From positions 1-50,955 of the forward strand of contig JAHHRW010000013.1 of assembly GCA_020025575.1 (NCBI GenBank): 50,955 nucleotides of DNA, written 5' to 3'. Positions 14,733-22,399 of this stretch are shown in pieces. The stretch's first letter is position 1. Every line of letters starts with the position of its first letter. The translations under genes and the position numbers were made by a program. Below the pieces are notes generated by a model. It made no database searches, was not told where the DNA came from, and saw nothing but the letters and a program-made list of their open reading frames with translations. The stretch is from Oscillospiraceae bacterium (GTDB lineage: Bacteria > Bacillota > Clostridia > Oscillospirales > Oscillospiraceae).

Positions 14733-16228
14733 TGCAGATTGAAACCTATATGGACGCTCTGGTGTCCTACGCAATGAATACCGGCCTTGCTATGCCGGAA
14801 GACCATATGGTGCTCCAGAATCGCCTGCTGGAAATTCTGGGTAAAAATGAATATGTGGAAAGCCACGAAGCGCAGACCGAAAATCTGGAAGAGATCCTGA
14901 AAGGCATTTTGGACTATGCCTGTGCCCATGGATTATGTGAAGATAACATCACGGCCCGGGATTTGTTCGACACGAAGGTGATGGGGCTGCTGACCCCCAT
15001 GCCTCGGGAAGTGATTCGCACCTTCCGGGAAAAGTTTGCTGTTTCCCCTGAGGCGGCCACCGACTACTACTACAAGCTCAGTTGTGATTCTGACTATATC
15101 CGCCGCTATCGCATTGCCAAGGATATGCGCTGGAAGTATGCGTCTGACTATGGCCAGCTGGATATTACCATCAACCTGTCCAAGCCTGAAAAAGATCCGA
15201 AGGCCATTGCTGCGGCTAAGAATGCACCTCAGTCCAGCTATCCAAAGTGCCAGCTGTGTGTGGAGAATGAGGGCTACGCAGGCCGTATGAATCATCCTGC
15301 CCGGCAAAATCACCGTATTGTACCCATTACGGTTGCCGGCGAGCAGTGGTGTATGCAGTATTCTCCCTATGTGTACTATAATGAGCACTGCATTGTTTTC
15401 AACAAAAAGCACACCCCCATGAAGATCGATCGCTCTGCCTTTGAAAAGCTGTTGGACTTTGTGGGAACTTTCCCACATTATTTTGTTGGCTCCAATGCGG
15501 ATCTGCCCATTGTTGGCGGTTCCATCCTGAGCCATGAGCATTTTCAGGGGGGACACTATACCTTCGCCATGGAGACTGCACCGGTGGATCAGGAGCTGAA
15601 GTTTGCAGGATTTGATGATATTCAGGCAGGCATTGTCAAGTGGCCCATGAGTGTCATTCGTCTGGACGGAAAGGACCCTGTTCGCATTGCAGAGCTGGCA
15701 GATCGGATTTTGACTGCCTGGAGAGGGTACTCTGATCCTGAATGCACCATTTTTGCCCAGACAGACGGGGAACCCCACAACACCATTACCCCCATTGCCC
15801 GTCGCCGTGGGGAGTTGTTTGAATTGGATTTGGTTCTGCGGAACAATCTGACCACCCAGGAGCATCCTCTGGGGGTATTCCATCCCCATGCAGATAAGCA
15901 CCACATCAAAAAGGAAAATATCGGCCTGATTGAGGTTATGGGTCTGGCAGTTTTGCCCAGCCGTTTGAAGGGGGAGCTGACCGATCTGGCTGCAGCCATT
16001 GTTTCCGGTGCGGATATCCGTGCAGACCAGGTGCTGAGCAAGCATGCTGTGTGGGTGGACCAGCTGAAACAGAAGTACACCTTTACCCCGGAAAATGCGC
16101 TGGATATCATCCTGCAGGAAACCGGCAAGGTATTCTCCGAAGTTTTGGAGGATGCCGGTGTCTATAAGAATACCGCCCAGGGGCGTGAGGGGTTCCACCG
16201 CTTTGTGGCGGCAGTTAACGCTAAATAA
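14732..16228 (+). CDS. galT: UDP-glucose-hexose-1-phosphate uridylyltransferase (Firmicutes type)
   Basis: The enzyme exchanges galactose-1-phosphate with UDP-glucose in the Leloir pathway. At 498 residues it is the long GalT form of Firmicutes rather than the 350-residue enterobacterial type. Recognisable parts are the N-terminal region ARDLFDTKVMGLLTPMPREV, the central YPKCQLCVENEGYAGRMNHP, NHRIVPI, and VGGSILSHEHFQGG, with a late HPHADKHHIKKENIGLIEVMGLA. The ATG at 14732 shares a base with the galK stop (TAATG), preceded by GGAGG. It ends just before a strong bidirectional terminator. Confidence 0.93.
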   Translation: MQIETYMDALVSYAMNTGLAMPEDHMVLQNRLLEILGKNEYVESHEAQTENLEEILKGILDYACAHGLCEDNITARDLFDTKVMGLLTPMPREVIRTFREKFAVSPEAATDYYYKLSCDSDYIRRYRIAKDMRWKYASDYGQLDITINLSKPEKDPKAIAAAKNAPQSSYPKCQLCVENEGYAGRMNHPARQNHRIVPITVAGEQWCMQYSPYVYYNEHCIVFNKKHTPMKIDRSAFEKLLDFVGTFPHYFVGSNADLPIVGGSILSHEHFQGGHYTFAMETAPVDQELKFAGFDDIQAGIVKWPMSVIRLDGKDPVRIAELADRILTAWRGYSDPECTIFAQTDGEPHNTITPIARRRGELFELDLVLRNNLTTQEHPLGVFHPHADKHHIKKENIGLIEVMGLAVLPSRLKGELTDLAAAIVSGADIRADQVLSKHAVWVDQLKQKYTFTPENALDIILQETGKVFSEVLEDAGVYKNTAQGREGFHRFVAAVNAK

Positions 16229-16242
16229 TTTCATAAAGATAA

Positions 16243-16279
16243 AAAACACCCGGAAAAGCCCTGCTTTTCCGGGTGTTTT
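16243..16279. terminator. Bidirectional terminator between galT and rqcP
   Basis: Perfect 17-bp arms (16243-16259 and 16263-16279) with a 3-base loop, A-rich on one side and T-rich on the other. It ends both the plus-strand gal operon and the minus-strand hup-rqcP transcript. Confidence 0.9.
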
Positions 16280-16281
16280 GA

Positions 16282-16521
16282 TTAGATTTCCTTGTACATG
16301 CCGGCGGCATCATCCTTGCGGACGGTTTCAGCCACCAGGAGCACCTCAACAGCCAGGGTGCGATTACCCAGAGCAATTTCGATTTTGTCGCCTACCTTCA
16401 CATCGTAGGAGGCCTTTACGACACGGCCGTTCACGCTGATACGACCATTATCGCAGGCTTCGTTGGCTACGGTGCGACGCTTGATCAGGCGGGAAACCTT
16501 CAAGTATTTGTCCAGCCGCAT
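16282..16521 (-). CDS. rqcP: RqcP/YabO-like S4-domain RNA-binding protein
   Basis: A 79-residue S4 domain protein that binds 23S rRNA on stalled 50S subunits and assists RqcH in alanine tailing in Firmicutes. MRLDKYLKVSRLIKRRTVANEAC and GRISVNGRVVKASYDVKVGDKIEI cover the whole S4 fold. The start at 16521 is set by AAGGAG with 6 nt spacing; seven more codons upstream are open but lack a site. It lies 10 bases after hup, the same order (hup then the S4 gene) known in many Firmicutes. Confidence 0.88.
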   Translation of the reverse strand: MRLDKYLKVSRLIKRRTVANEACDNGRISVNGRVVKASYDVKVGDKIEIALGNRTLAVEVLLVAETVRKDDAAGMYKEI

Positions 16522-16531
16522 CCTGTTCTCC

Positions 16532-16807
16532 TTATTTGCCAATCAGGTCTTTCATGGCCTTGCTTGCCTTGAAAACAGGAACCTTGGTGGCGGGAATCTC
16601 AATCGCAACCTTGGTATGGGGATTGCGGCCGGTGCGAGCTTCGCGAGTCTTTACATCAAAGGTACCGAATCCAGACAGCTGGACTTTTTCATTCTTCATA
16701 AGAGAAGTGGTGATGACATCCAGAGTGGCATTGATGACGCGTTCAGTATCTTTTTTTGTCAGGCCGGCGTTCTCAGCGGCCAGAGTGATCAGTTCGGTTT
16801 TGTTCAT
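16532..16807 (-). CDS. hup: HU-family DNA-binding protein
   Basis: A 91-residue histone-like protein that bends and packages DNA. It is complete: MNKTELI at the start, the core LSGFGTFDVKTREARTGRNPHT with the family signature, and the C-terminal VPVFKASKAMKDLI. It is followed closely by the RqcP-like gene in the same direction. A candidate promoter TTGCAT-17-TAGTCT lies on the minus strand at 16848-16876, and a GAGAGAGG site precedes the start. Confidence 0.95.
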   Translation of the reverse strand: MNKTELITLAAENAGLTKKDTERVINATLDVITTSLMKNEKVQLSGFGTFDVKTREARTGRNPHTKVAIEIPATKVPVFKASKAMKDLIGK

Positions 16808-16847
16808 TTTCGGTTACCTCTCTCTTAGGGATTATGAATTGGGTACT

Positions 16848-16876
16848 AGACTATCACATTCCGCCTGAAAATGCAA
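16848..16876 (-). promoter_or_regulatory. Possible promoter of hup
   Basis: On the minus strand TTGCAT, 17 nt, TAGTCT. The boxes are moderate, but the position before hup, downstream of the spoVB-like gene, is sensible. Confidence 0.4.
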
Positions 16877-16910
16877 GGGGATTTGACAAAAATGTGTACA
16901 AATTTATAAC

Positions 16911-18527
16911 TTATGCCTCTAAATGGAGAAGTTTGGCAATCTGGTCACCCTTGGGCAGCAGCAGACAGTCCGCTTTGGTGATTGCTTTGAGCTTGATTGC
17001 GCAAATCATGTACACAATGCCGCCCACCAAAATGGGGACGCCACAGAGCATCAGCTTTCCAATGGAGGAATTTAGGGTGAACACCTGAGAAACGACACGG
17101 TGCACACCGATGACAGCTACGGACATAATCAGAGCGCTGAGCATAGGCTTGAGCATATTGCGTACCATGTGGGGCGGTTCTTGAATCACGCGACTCAAAG
17201 CGAACAGGTTCAGCACGGTAATGACCACATAACAGCAGAAGGTGGCAATGGGGACACCAACGATGTTAATGGAGACATTGCCGGAGAGCCAATAAGCGAC
17301 AATCAGCTTGAGGACGCCGCCGATGAACATATTCACTACGGGAAGATTGACATGGCCATGAGCCTGCATGATGGTATTGGTCAGCATAACCGTGGAATTA
17401 AAGATAATGCAGAATGCAAGCACACGCATCAAATTGGCGGCAAGCACCAGGTCGCTGCCCTTGTAGCCACCCAGCAGAGCCATGATGGGTTCTGCCAAAA
17501 CACCCAGGCCAAAGGCACAGGGCATGGAGATGAGTGCGGTGATACGGGATGCAGATTCTTCCGTGCCACGGACTTGATCGTGCCGGCCCAGCGTCAATGC
17601 ACCGGTGATGGCGGGGATGGCAGAAACCGTGATGGGGGTAATGAAAGCACATGGCATATTGAAGATGGTCTGGGACATATTATAGATGCCCTTCATGGAG
17701 TCGGCCATGTCCTGTGTGAAACCTGTGGATAGCAGCTGGGTCATATAGACCTTCACTTCCATCATGGTAATGATCTGTAAACCAGCAGAGCCGATGGTAA
17801 TAGGCACCGCAATGCGCAGCAATTCTTTTGCAATGGAGCCATAGCTTTCCACACTTTGGGTGGGGCTGCCGGCGTCCAGGGCCTGATATGCTTTGCGGAA
17901 TAGGCTGAACAGATAAACGGTAGCCGCAAGACATCCGCCGGTGACACCCAGAATGGCACCACCTGCGGCAAGCGGAATCGATTTTGTGAAGTTCAGCAGT
18001 AAAAATGCGGCACCCAATCCAAGAACCAGTTTGATGACCGCCTCAATGACCTGACTGACGGAAGTGGGAATCATGTTGCCCTGTCCCTGGAAAAAGCCGC
18101 GGAATGCACTGATCATACAGACCAGCAGGGCAGATGGCCCCAGAAAAGCGATCGCGGCCCAGGCATTTGGCTGCTGCTGAAATGCGGCCAGTTCGCGAGC
18201 GAAGAGCGTCATCAGCAGGGCACCCACAAGGCCGATGCTCATAAAGATGGTCTGGGCGGTGCGATAAATTCGTTTCATCTGCCGGGTGTTGTTCAAGCTG
18301 CTGGCCGCAGAAATCATACGGCTCATGGCCAGAGGCAGACCGGCAGTGGAGATCATCAGCAGGACAGAATAAATATCATAAGCGGTGTTGAAATAAGCAA
18401 ATCCTCTGGTGCCGATGATGGAATTGAGGGGAATTTTATACAGGGCGCCAATGAGTTTCACGATGGCGGTTGCCAGTGCCAAGAGGGCAGCGCCGTGAAG
18501 AAAGGATTGCTTTTTTGAGTTGGCCAT
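16911..18527 (-). CDS. SpoVB/MurJ-like polysaccharide flippase
   Basis: A 538-residue membrane protein of the MVF/polysaccharide-exporter superfamily, which flips lipid-linked wall precursors across the membrane. About 14 membrane segments are visible. Typical stretches are SFLHGAALLALATAIVKLIGALYKIPL at the start, RGFFQGQGNMIPTSVSQVIEAVIK around 150, and MQAHGHVNLPV near 380. The resemblance is strongest to the SpoVB group of Clostridia and Bacilli (cell wall or spore cortex precursor transport). It starts 11 bases after the amidohydrolase stop, with AAGGGG as ribosome binding site, and is the last gene of the large minus-strand operon before hup. Confidence 0.85.
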   Translation of the reverse strand: MANSKKQSFLHGAALLALATAIVKLIGALYKIPLNSIIGTRGFAYFNTAYDIYSVLLMISTAGLPLAMSRMISAASSLNNTRQMKRIYRTAQTIFMSIGLVGALLMTLFARELAAFQQQPNAWAAIAFLGPSALLVCMISAFRGFFQGQGNMIPTSVSQVIEAVIKLVLGLGAAFLLLNFTKSIPLAAGGAILGVTGGCLAATVYLFSLFRKAYQALDAGSPTQSVESYGSIAKELLRIAVPITIGSAGLQIITMMEVKVYMTQLLSTGFTQDMADSMKGIYNMSQTIFNMPCAFITPITVSAIPAITGALTLGRHDQVRGTEESASRITALISMPCAFGLGVLAEPIMALLGGYKGSDLVLAANLMRVLAFCIIFNSTVMLTNTIMQAHGHVNLPVVNMFIGGVLKLIVAYWLSGNVSINIVGVPIATFCCYVVITVLNLFALSRVIQEPPHMVRNMLKPMLSALIMSVAVIGVHRVVSQVFTLNSSIGKLMLCGVPILVGGIVYMICAIKLKAITKADCLLLPKGDQIAKLLHLEA

Positions 18528-18538
18528 AGGCGCACCCC

Positions 18539-19861
18539 TTATTCCTTTGGCTGCTCGTCAAAGAGCTTACCCATGGCGTACTGTGTGATTTCCTGGACGG
18601 CTCCGGCAATGTCCAGAGTGGGGAATTTGCCGTTGACATAGAGTTTCTTGCCCCTGACCATGGTCATGGCCACATCGCCGCCTTTGGCACTGAATACCAG
18701 CGCATTCACCACATTGTGGCAGGGCATCAGATGGGGAGCGGAGAAGTCAAGCAGAGTCACATCGGCATCCATGCCCTCTTTGATCATGCCGCACTGTTCG
18801 GCACGACCCTGAGCACGGGCGCCACATACGGTGGCCATCATCAGCGCTGCCTGTGCAGGCAGTGCATCGGCCTGTCCCTTAGAGGCCCGGACACCCAAAG
18901 CGGCGGCACGCATGACCTCAAACATATCTACATTTCCTGCCTCGATGGCACCATCACTGCCAAGCGCCACATTCATGCCAGCCTGAACGCATTCTGTGAT
19001 GGGCGCACAGCTGCGCCCCTGTTTTGCATCCGCTATGGGCAGAGCGACAGCGGTAGCTTTGCGTTTGCCCAGCAGCTTGCGGTCGGTATCGCTCAGGGCA
19101 TTGCATCCGGCGGCGGTGACGGGGACATCCAGCACCCGGTGGCAGCTGAGCAGCTCAGTCTGGCTCAGGCCGGTGCGGTCTTGGCAGGATTCGGTTTCTT
19201 CCTGACTCTGGGCCAGGTGCATTTGAAAACCCAATCCGTTTTCGCTTGCATAGTCGGCAAGTCCCTCCCACAGGGGGAAATTGCTGGTGTATTCAGCATA
19301 GATACCTGCGTCGATCTTGATGCGGCCATTATCGTAATTGTGCCACTTGTCCACAATCCGGCGCACTTCTGCGCACTGCTCGTCGGTTCGGAAGTCGAAG
19401 TCCTCGCACTGGTCTACAAATCGGTAGGTGGACAGTGCCAGATTTGCCTTCATGCCGCTGTCGGCAATCACTTCTGCGGTGGCGTTGGGGTAGTAGTACA
19501 GGTCAGAAACGGACGTGATGCCAAAACGCAGGCATTCTGCGATGCCCAGTGTGGCGGCAGCCTTGGCACAGCGGGAGTCCATCTTGTCCTCTTTTTGCAG
19601 CTGGGCCTCCAAAGCGTCGGTAAGGTTCAGTTCATCGCAGTAGCTGCGCAGCAGCGTGGTTGCCAGGTGTGTGTGGCAGTTGACAAGACCGGGCATTAAA
19701 ACCATTCCGGTTCCGTCGATGATTTCGGCGGGCTGCTCTTTGGGGGGGACTTTTGCAATATGGACGAATTTGCCGTCGGTGATGCCGACATATCCGCCAA
19801 AGAACACATCCATTCGTTCATTCATTGTCACAATGGTGACATTCGAAATCAAGGTATCCAA
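18539..19861 (-). CDS. Amidohydrolase of the MtaD/SAH-deaminase type with a degenerate active site
   Basis: A 440-residue protein of the amidohydrolase family that includes 5'-methylthioadenosine/S-adenosylhomocysteine deaminases. The first metal motif NCHTHLATTLLR is intact (about 60-71), the second His is in FQMHLAQSQEE, and the late Asp is in ALGSDGA. However, the segment that normally reads AHC (third His ligand) before L-S-D is TAAGCNALSD here, and the usual HNP-x-SN motif is ALPIAD. So two conserved His positions are lost. It may have another substrate, use a different metal arrangement, or be inactive. It starts at TTG directly after the hemZ stop, with AAAGGAAG as the site. Confidence 0.82.
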   Translation of the reverse strand: MDTLISNVTIVTMNERMDVFFGGYVGITDGKFVHIAKVPPKEQPAEIIDGTGMVLMPGLVNCHTHLATTLLRSYCDELNLTDALEAQLQKEDKMDSRCAKAAATLGIAECLRFGITSVSDLYYYPNATAEVIADSGMKANLALSTYRFVDQCEDFDFRTDEQCAEVRRIVDKWHNYDNGRIKIDAGIYAEYTSNFPLWEGLADYASENGLGFQMHLAQSQEETESCQDRTGLSQTELLSCHRVLDVPVTAAGCNALSDTDRKLLGKRKATAVALPIADAKQGRSCAPITECVQAGMNVALGSDGAIEAGNVDMFEVMRAAALGVRASKGQADALPAQAALMMATVCGARAQGRAEQCGMIKEGMDADVTLLDFSAPHLMPCHNVVNALVFSAKGGDVAMTMVRGKKLYVNGKFPTLDIAGAVQEITQYAMGKLFDEQPKE

Positions 19862-21319
19862 TTACATGCTTCCTTTCATCAGTTGGAACAGTTCTTCTTT
19901 TTGCTTGAGTACAGTGTCAAGCATCTGAATGTACTGTTCTGGGAATTTGGGGTTGTGGAATCGTTTCAGAGATCCGTCTGGGAAGTTTACTTTGTTCATG
20001 CCGCCGCCACCAACAGAGATGACGGTGTGAACTTCTTCCATCATATAGATATTATACAGGCATTCCGTGTCGGGTTTGCACCAACCTACGTTCTCAAAGC
20101 TGCCGGACATATATTTTTGTCGGTAGAGATAGTAGGGAATGTAACCAGCACCACGGAGGGCATCTTCAGCGTAGTTAACCATTCGGGCCACATCCTCTTG
20201 AGAGGACAGCCCCTTTCGGTTTTCGTACAGATCGGCCCCCTTTTTGATTGCCAGCGTATGCACGGTGATATTTTCGGGAGACAAATCAATTACTCGATTC
20301 AGGGAGGTTTTGAAACCGTCATAGGTATCTGTGGGCAGGCCTGCAATCAGATCCATATTGATGCCCTTAAAACCTGCCTGAACGGCTTGGTGGTATGCAT
20401 TTTCAATGTCCGCAGCTGTGTGGACTCTTCCACAGGCTTTCAGCACAGAATCAATCATGGACTGGGGATTGATGCTCATGCGATCAACGCCGCAACGGGA
20501 AATGGTGTCCAGCTTTTCCTGCTGAAGGGTATCGGGACGACCGCCCTCAACGGTGAATTCCAAACATCTGCTGAGATCGAAGGATTCCTTGATGCAATTA
20601 AGGAGCTGTTCCATTTGCGCTGCGGTCAAGGTGGTAGGCGTGCCGCCACCAATATAAATCGTACGAACATGACGGCCGGAATTTTCCATCAATTTTCCGG
20701 TGTGTCGAATTTCGGCGAGCAATGCCTGTAAATAAGGTTCCAGCAGCTCGGTGCGCTTGCCGATGGTGCGGCTGACAAAGCTGCAATAGCTGCAGCGAGT
20801 TGGACAGAAAGGAATGCCGATATACAGCGAGACATCCGACGGTTCTAACAGAGATGCCGCCTTTACAGTGGCTCTGGAGCAGTCGATTGCAAGCGTCCTG
20901 CGCTGGGGGGATACATAGTACACGTCACGCAGCAGGCGGTCGGCAGAACGCTCGGTGCCGCCTGCTAACAGGTGCTTTGTGGTGATTTTTGTGGGGCGGA
21001 CACCGGACAGTGCGCCCCATGCAGGGACGTTGTCCAACAGGGGCAGCGCAGCCTGATAATAACTCTGCTGCAAAATCTGCCGACGCAGCCGTACGGTTTC
21101 ATCGGCAGTTTTCAAGCGCTTGGTGGCGGAGCTTGTTTGCCCATTCTTGACAATCTTAGTGGTAGCGGTGAGCCAGGTGTTTCCACGATGTAAAGTGGAG
21201 ACAGCACCGTCCCCTTCAAATGGAGCCTGGATGTTTTCCATAGGCTCCAAAGGAAACAGTGCCATCTGCAGCTGTTCAACTGCATATCGGTCGTCATGAC
21301 CAATGAGTCTTAATTTCAT
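19862..21319 (-). CDS. hemZ: HemZ-like radical SAM coproporphyrinogen dehydrogenase
   Basis: A 485-residue radical SAM protein of the oxygen-independent coproporphyrinogen III oxidase family, HemZ subgroup of Firmicutes. The cluster motif is CPTRCSYCSF (C-x3-C-x2-C), with the family IYIGGGTPTTL, FTVEGGRPDT, SINPQSM and INMDLIAGLP stretches following. An N-terminal extension of about 170 residues, ending in LSGVRPTKI, separates it from HemN. HemZ enzymes are often not shown to act in heme synthesis, so the true substrate is open. Its start overlaps the MBL-fold gene by 4 bases. Confidence 0.9.
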   Translation of the reverse strand: MKLRLIGHDDRYAVEQLQMALFPLEPMENIQAPFEGDGAVSTLHRGNTWLTATTKIVKNGQTSSATKRLKTADETVRLRRQILQQSYYQAALPLLDNVPAWGALSGVRPTKITTKHLLAGGTERSADRLLRDVYYVSPQRRTLAIDCSRATVKAASLLEPSDVSLYIGIPFCPTRCSYCSFVSRTIGKRTELLEPYLQALLAEIRHTGKLMENSGRHVRTIYIGGGTPTTLTAAQMEQLLNCIKESFDLSRCLEFTVEGGRPDTLQQEKLDTISRCGVDRMSINPQSMIDSVLKACGRVHTAADIENAYHQAVQAGFKGINMDLIAGLPTDTYDGFKTSLNRVIDLSPENITVHTLAIKKGADLYENRKGLSSQEDVARMVNYAEDALRGAGYIPYYLYRQKYMSGSFENVGWCKPDTECLYNIYMMEEVHTVISVGGGGMNKVNFPDGSLKRFHNPKFPEQYIQMLDTVLKQKEELFQLMKGSM

Positions 21320-21912
21320 AGTGTGCCTCCCAGATAGGGATTGTGCGTCCTTTCGCAGCCCAGATCGGATTCACTGCCGTGACCGGGGTGAATGGCGCAG
21401 TCCTTGGTAATGGCGGCAAGACGCTGCAGGCTCAGGCGCATTTGACTTCCGTTTCCGCACGGCAGGTCGGTTCTGCCGCAGGAACCGGCAAATAGGGTAT
21501 CTCCGGTGAATAGATCCGTGCCAAAATCCAGACATACAGATCCGGGGGTATGACCGGGGGTGGAAAGGACGGTGAAGGTCAAATCAGCCAGAGTCAGGGT
21601 ATCGCCTTCGCCATAGGTGTTGGTGTAGTATAATTTACCTGCGGTGAGCATACGGGGCATGGATTCATCCTCTGGGTTCATATAAACCAGACAGTTTGTT
21701 TTGCACGACAATGCTTTCACAGCACCCACATGATCAAAGTGTCCGTGAGTCAGCAGGATTGCCTCTACTTCCAGCGAAAGCTGATTTACATGCCGAAGGA
21801 TTTCTTCTGCCTCATAACCGGGATCAATGACCAGACATTTTTTGCATCCGGCTTGAAAGAGAATATAGGTGTTTGTTTGGTAATCCCCTAGGGGTAGTCG
21901 AATGATTCTCAT
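21316..21912 (-). CDS. MBL-fold metallo-hydrolase (glyoxalase II-like)
   Basis: A 198-residue metallo-beta-lactamase-fold hydrolase. The metal motif THGHFDHVGAV (T-H-x-H-x-D-H) is present near residue 55, followed by STPGHTPGSVCLDFG, LFTGDTLFAGSCGRTDLP and the last ligand region IHPGHG. The length and order match small cytosolic glyoxalase II-like enzymes of Clostridia; the physiological thioester is unknown. It overlaps both neighbours (dtd by 1 base, hemZ by 4), so it is tightly coupled in the operon. Confidence 0.88.
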   Translation of the reverse strand: MRIIRLPLGDYQTNTYILFQAGCKKCLVIDPGYEAEEILRHVNQLSLEVEAILLTHGHFDHVGAVKALSCKTNCLVYMNPEDESMPRMLTAGKLYYTNTYGEGDTLTLADLTFTVLSTPGHTPGSVCLDFGTDLFTGDTLFAGSCGRTDLPCGNGSQMRLSLQRLAAITKDCAIHPGHGSESDLGCERTHNPYLGGTL

Positions 21913-22376
21913 TAGCCTCTCCTCCGGTCCAGCAGTTCATCGGTATCCAGAATCAGGGTCACAGGACCGTCGTTGATGGATTCTACCTTCATATCGGCGC
22001 CAAACTGACCGTGCTGGGGTTCGTAACCCAGTTCTCGGCAGATTTCCAGAAAACGCTCGTACATGGTGTTGCCCAGTTCTGGGTCGGCGGCACCGGTGAA
22101 ACTGGGTCGGCGGCCCTTGCGGCAGTTGCCGTACAGGGTGAACTGGCTGACCACCAGAACCTGCCCTCCGACCTGCTCCAATCCCAGATTCATCTTGCCG
22201 TTTTCATCTTCAAAAATCCGCAGTCCCAGAGCCTTTTCAGCCAGAGCTCGGCATTCTTTTTCTGTATCTTCAGGACCTACTCCCAGTAAAATGAGAAATC
22301 CTTTTCCAATCTCACCCACGCACTGTCCTTCAATCGTGACAGACGCAGATTTGACACGGGTTAAAATAGCACGCAT
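21912..22376 (-). CDS. dtd: D-aminoacyl-tRNA deacylase
   Basis: A 154-residue enzyme that hydrolyses D-amino acids (and glycine) from mischarged tRNAs. MRAILTRVKSASVTIEG at the start, the active-site SQFTLYGNCRKGRRPSF, and the C-terminal INDGPVTLILDT are all present, so the protein is complete. The start has GGAGGT with 5 nt spacing. It follows relA by 23 bases, the usual relA-dtd arrangement in Firmicutes. Confidence 0.95.
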   Translation of the reverse strand: MRAILTRVKSASVTIEGQCVGEIGKGFLILLGVGPEDTEKECRALAEKALGLRIFEDENGKMNLGLEQVGGQVLVVSQFTLYGNCRKGRRPSFTGAADPELGNTMYERFLEICRELGYEPQHGQFGADMKVESINDGPVTLILDTDELLDRRRG

Positions 22377-22399
22377 GCGCTACCTCCATAATCCTAAGT

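Noticed and set aside
14933..16249. A 438-codon minus-strand frame opposite galT
   Set aside because: It is a shadow of a well-supported gene and lacks a promoter or ribosome binding site.
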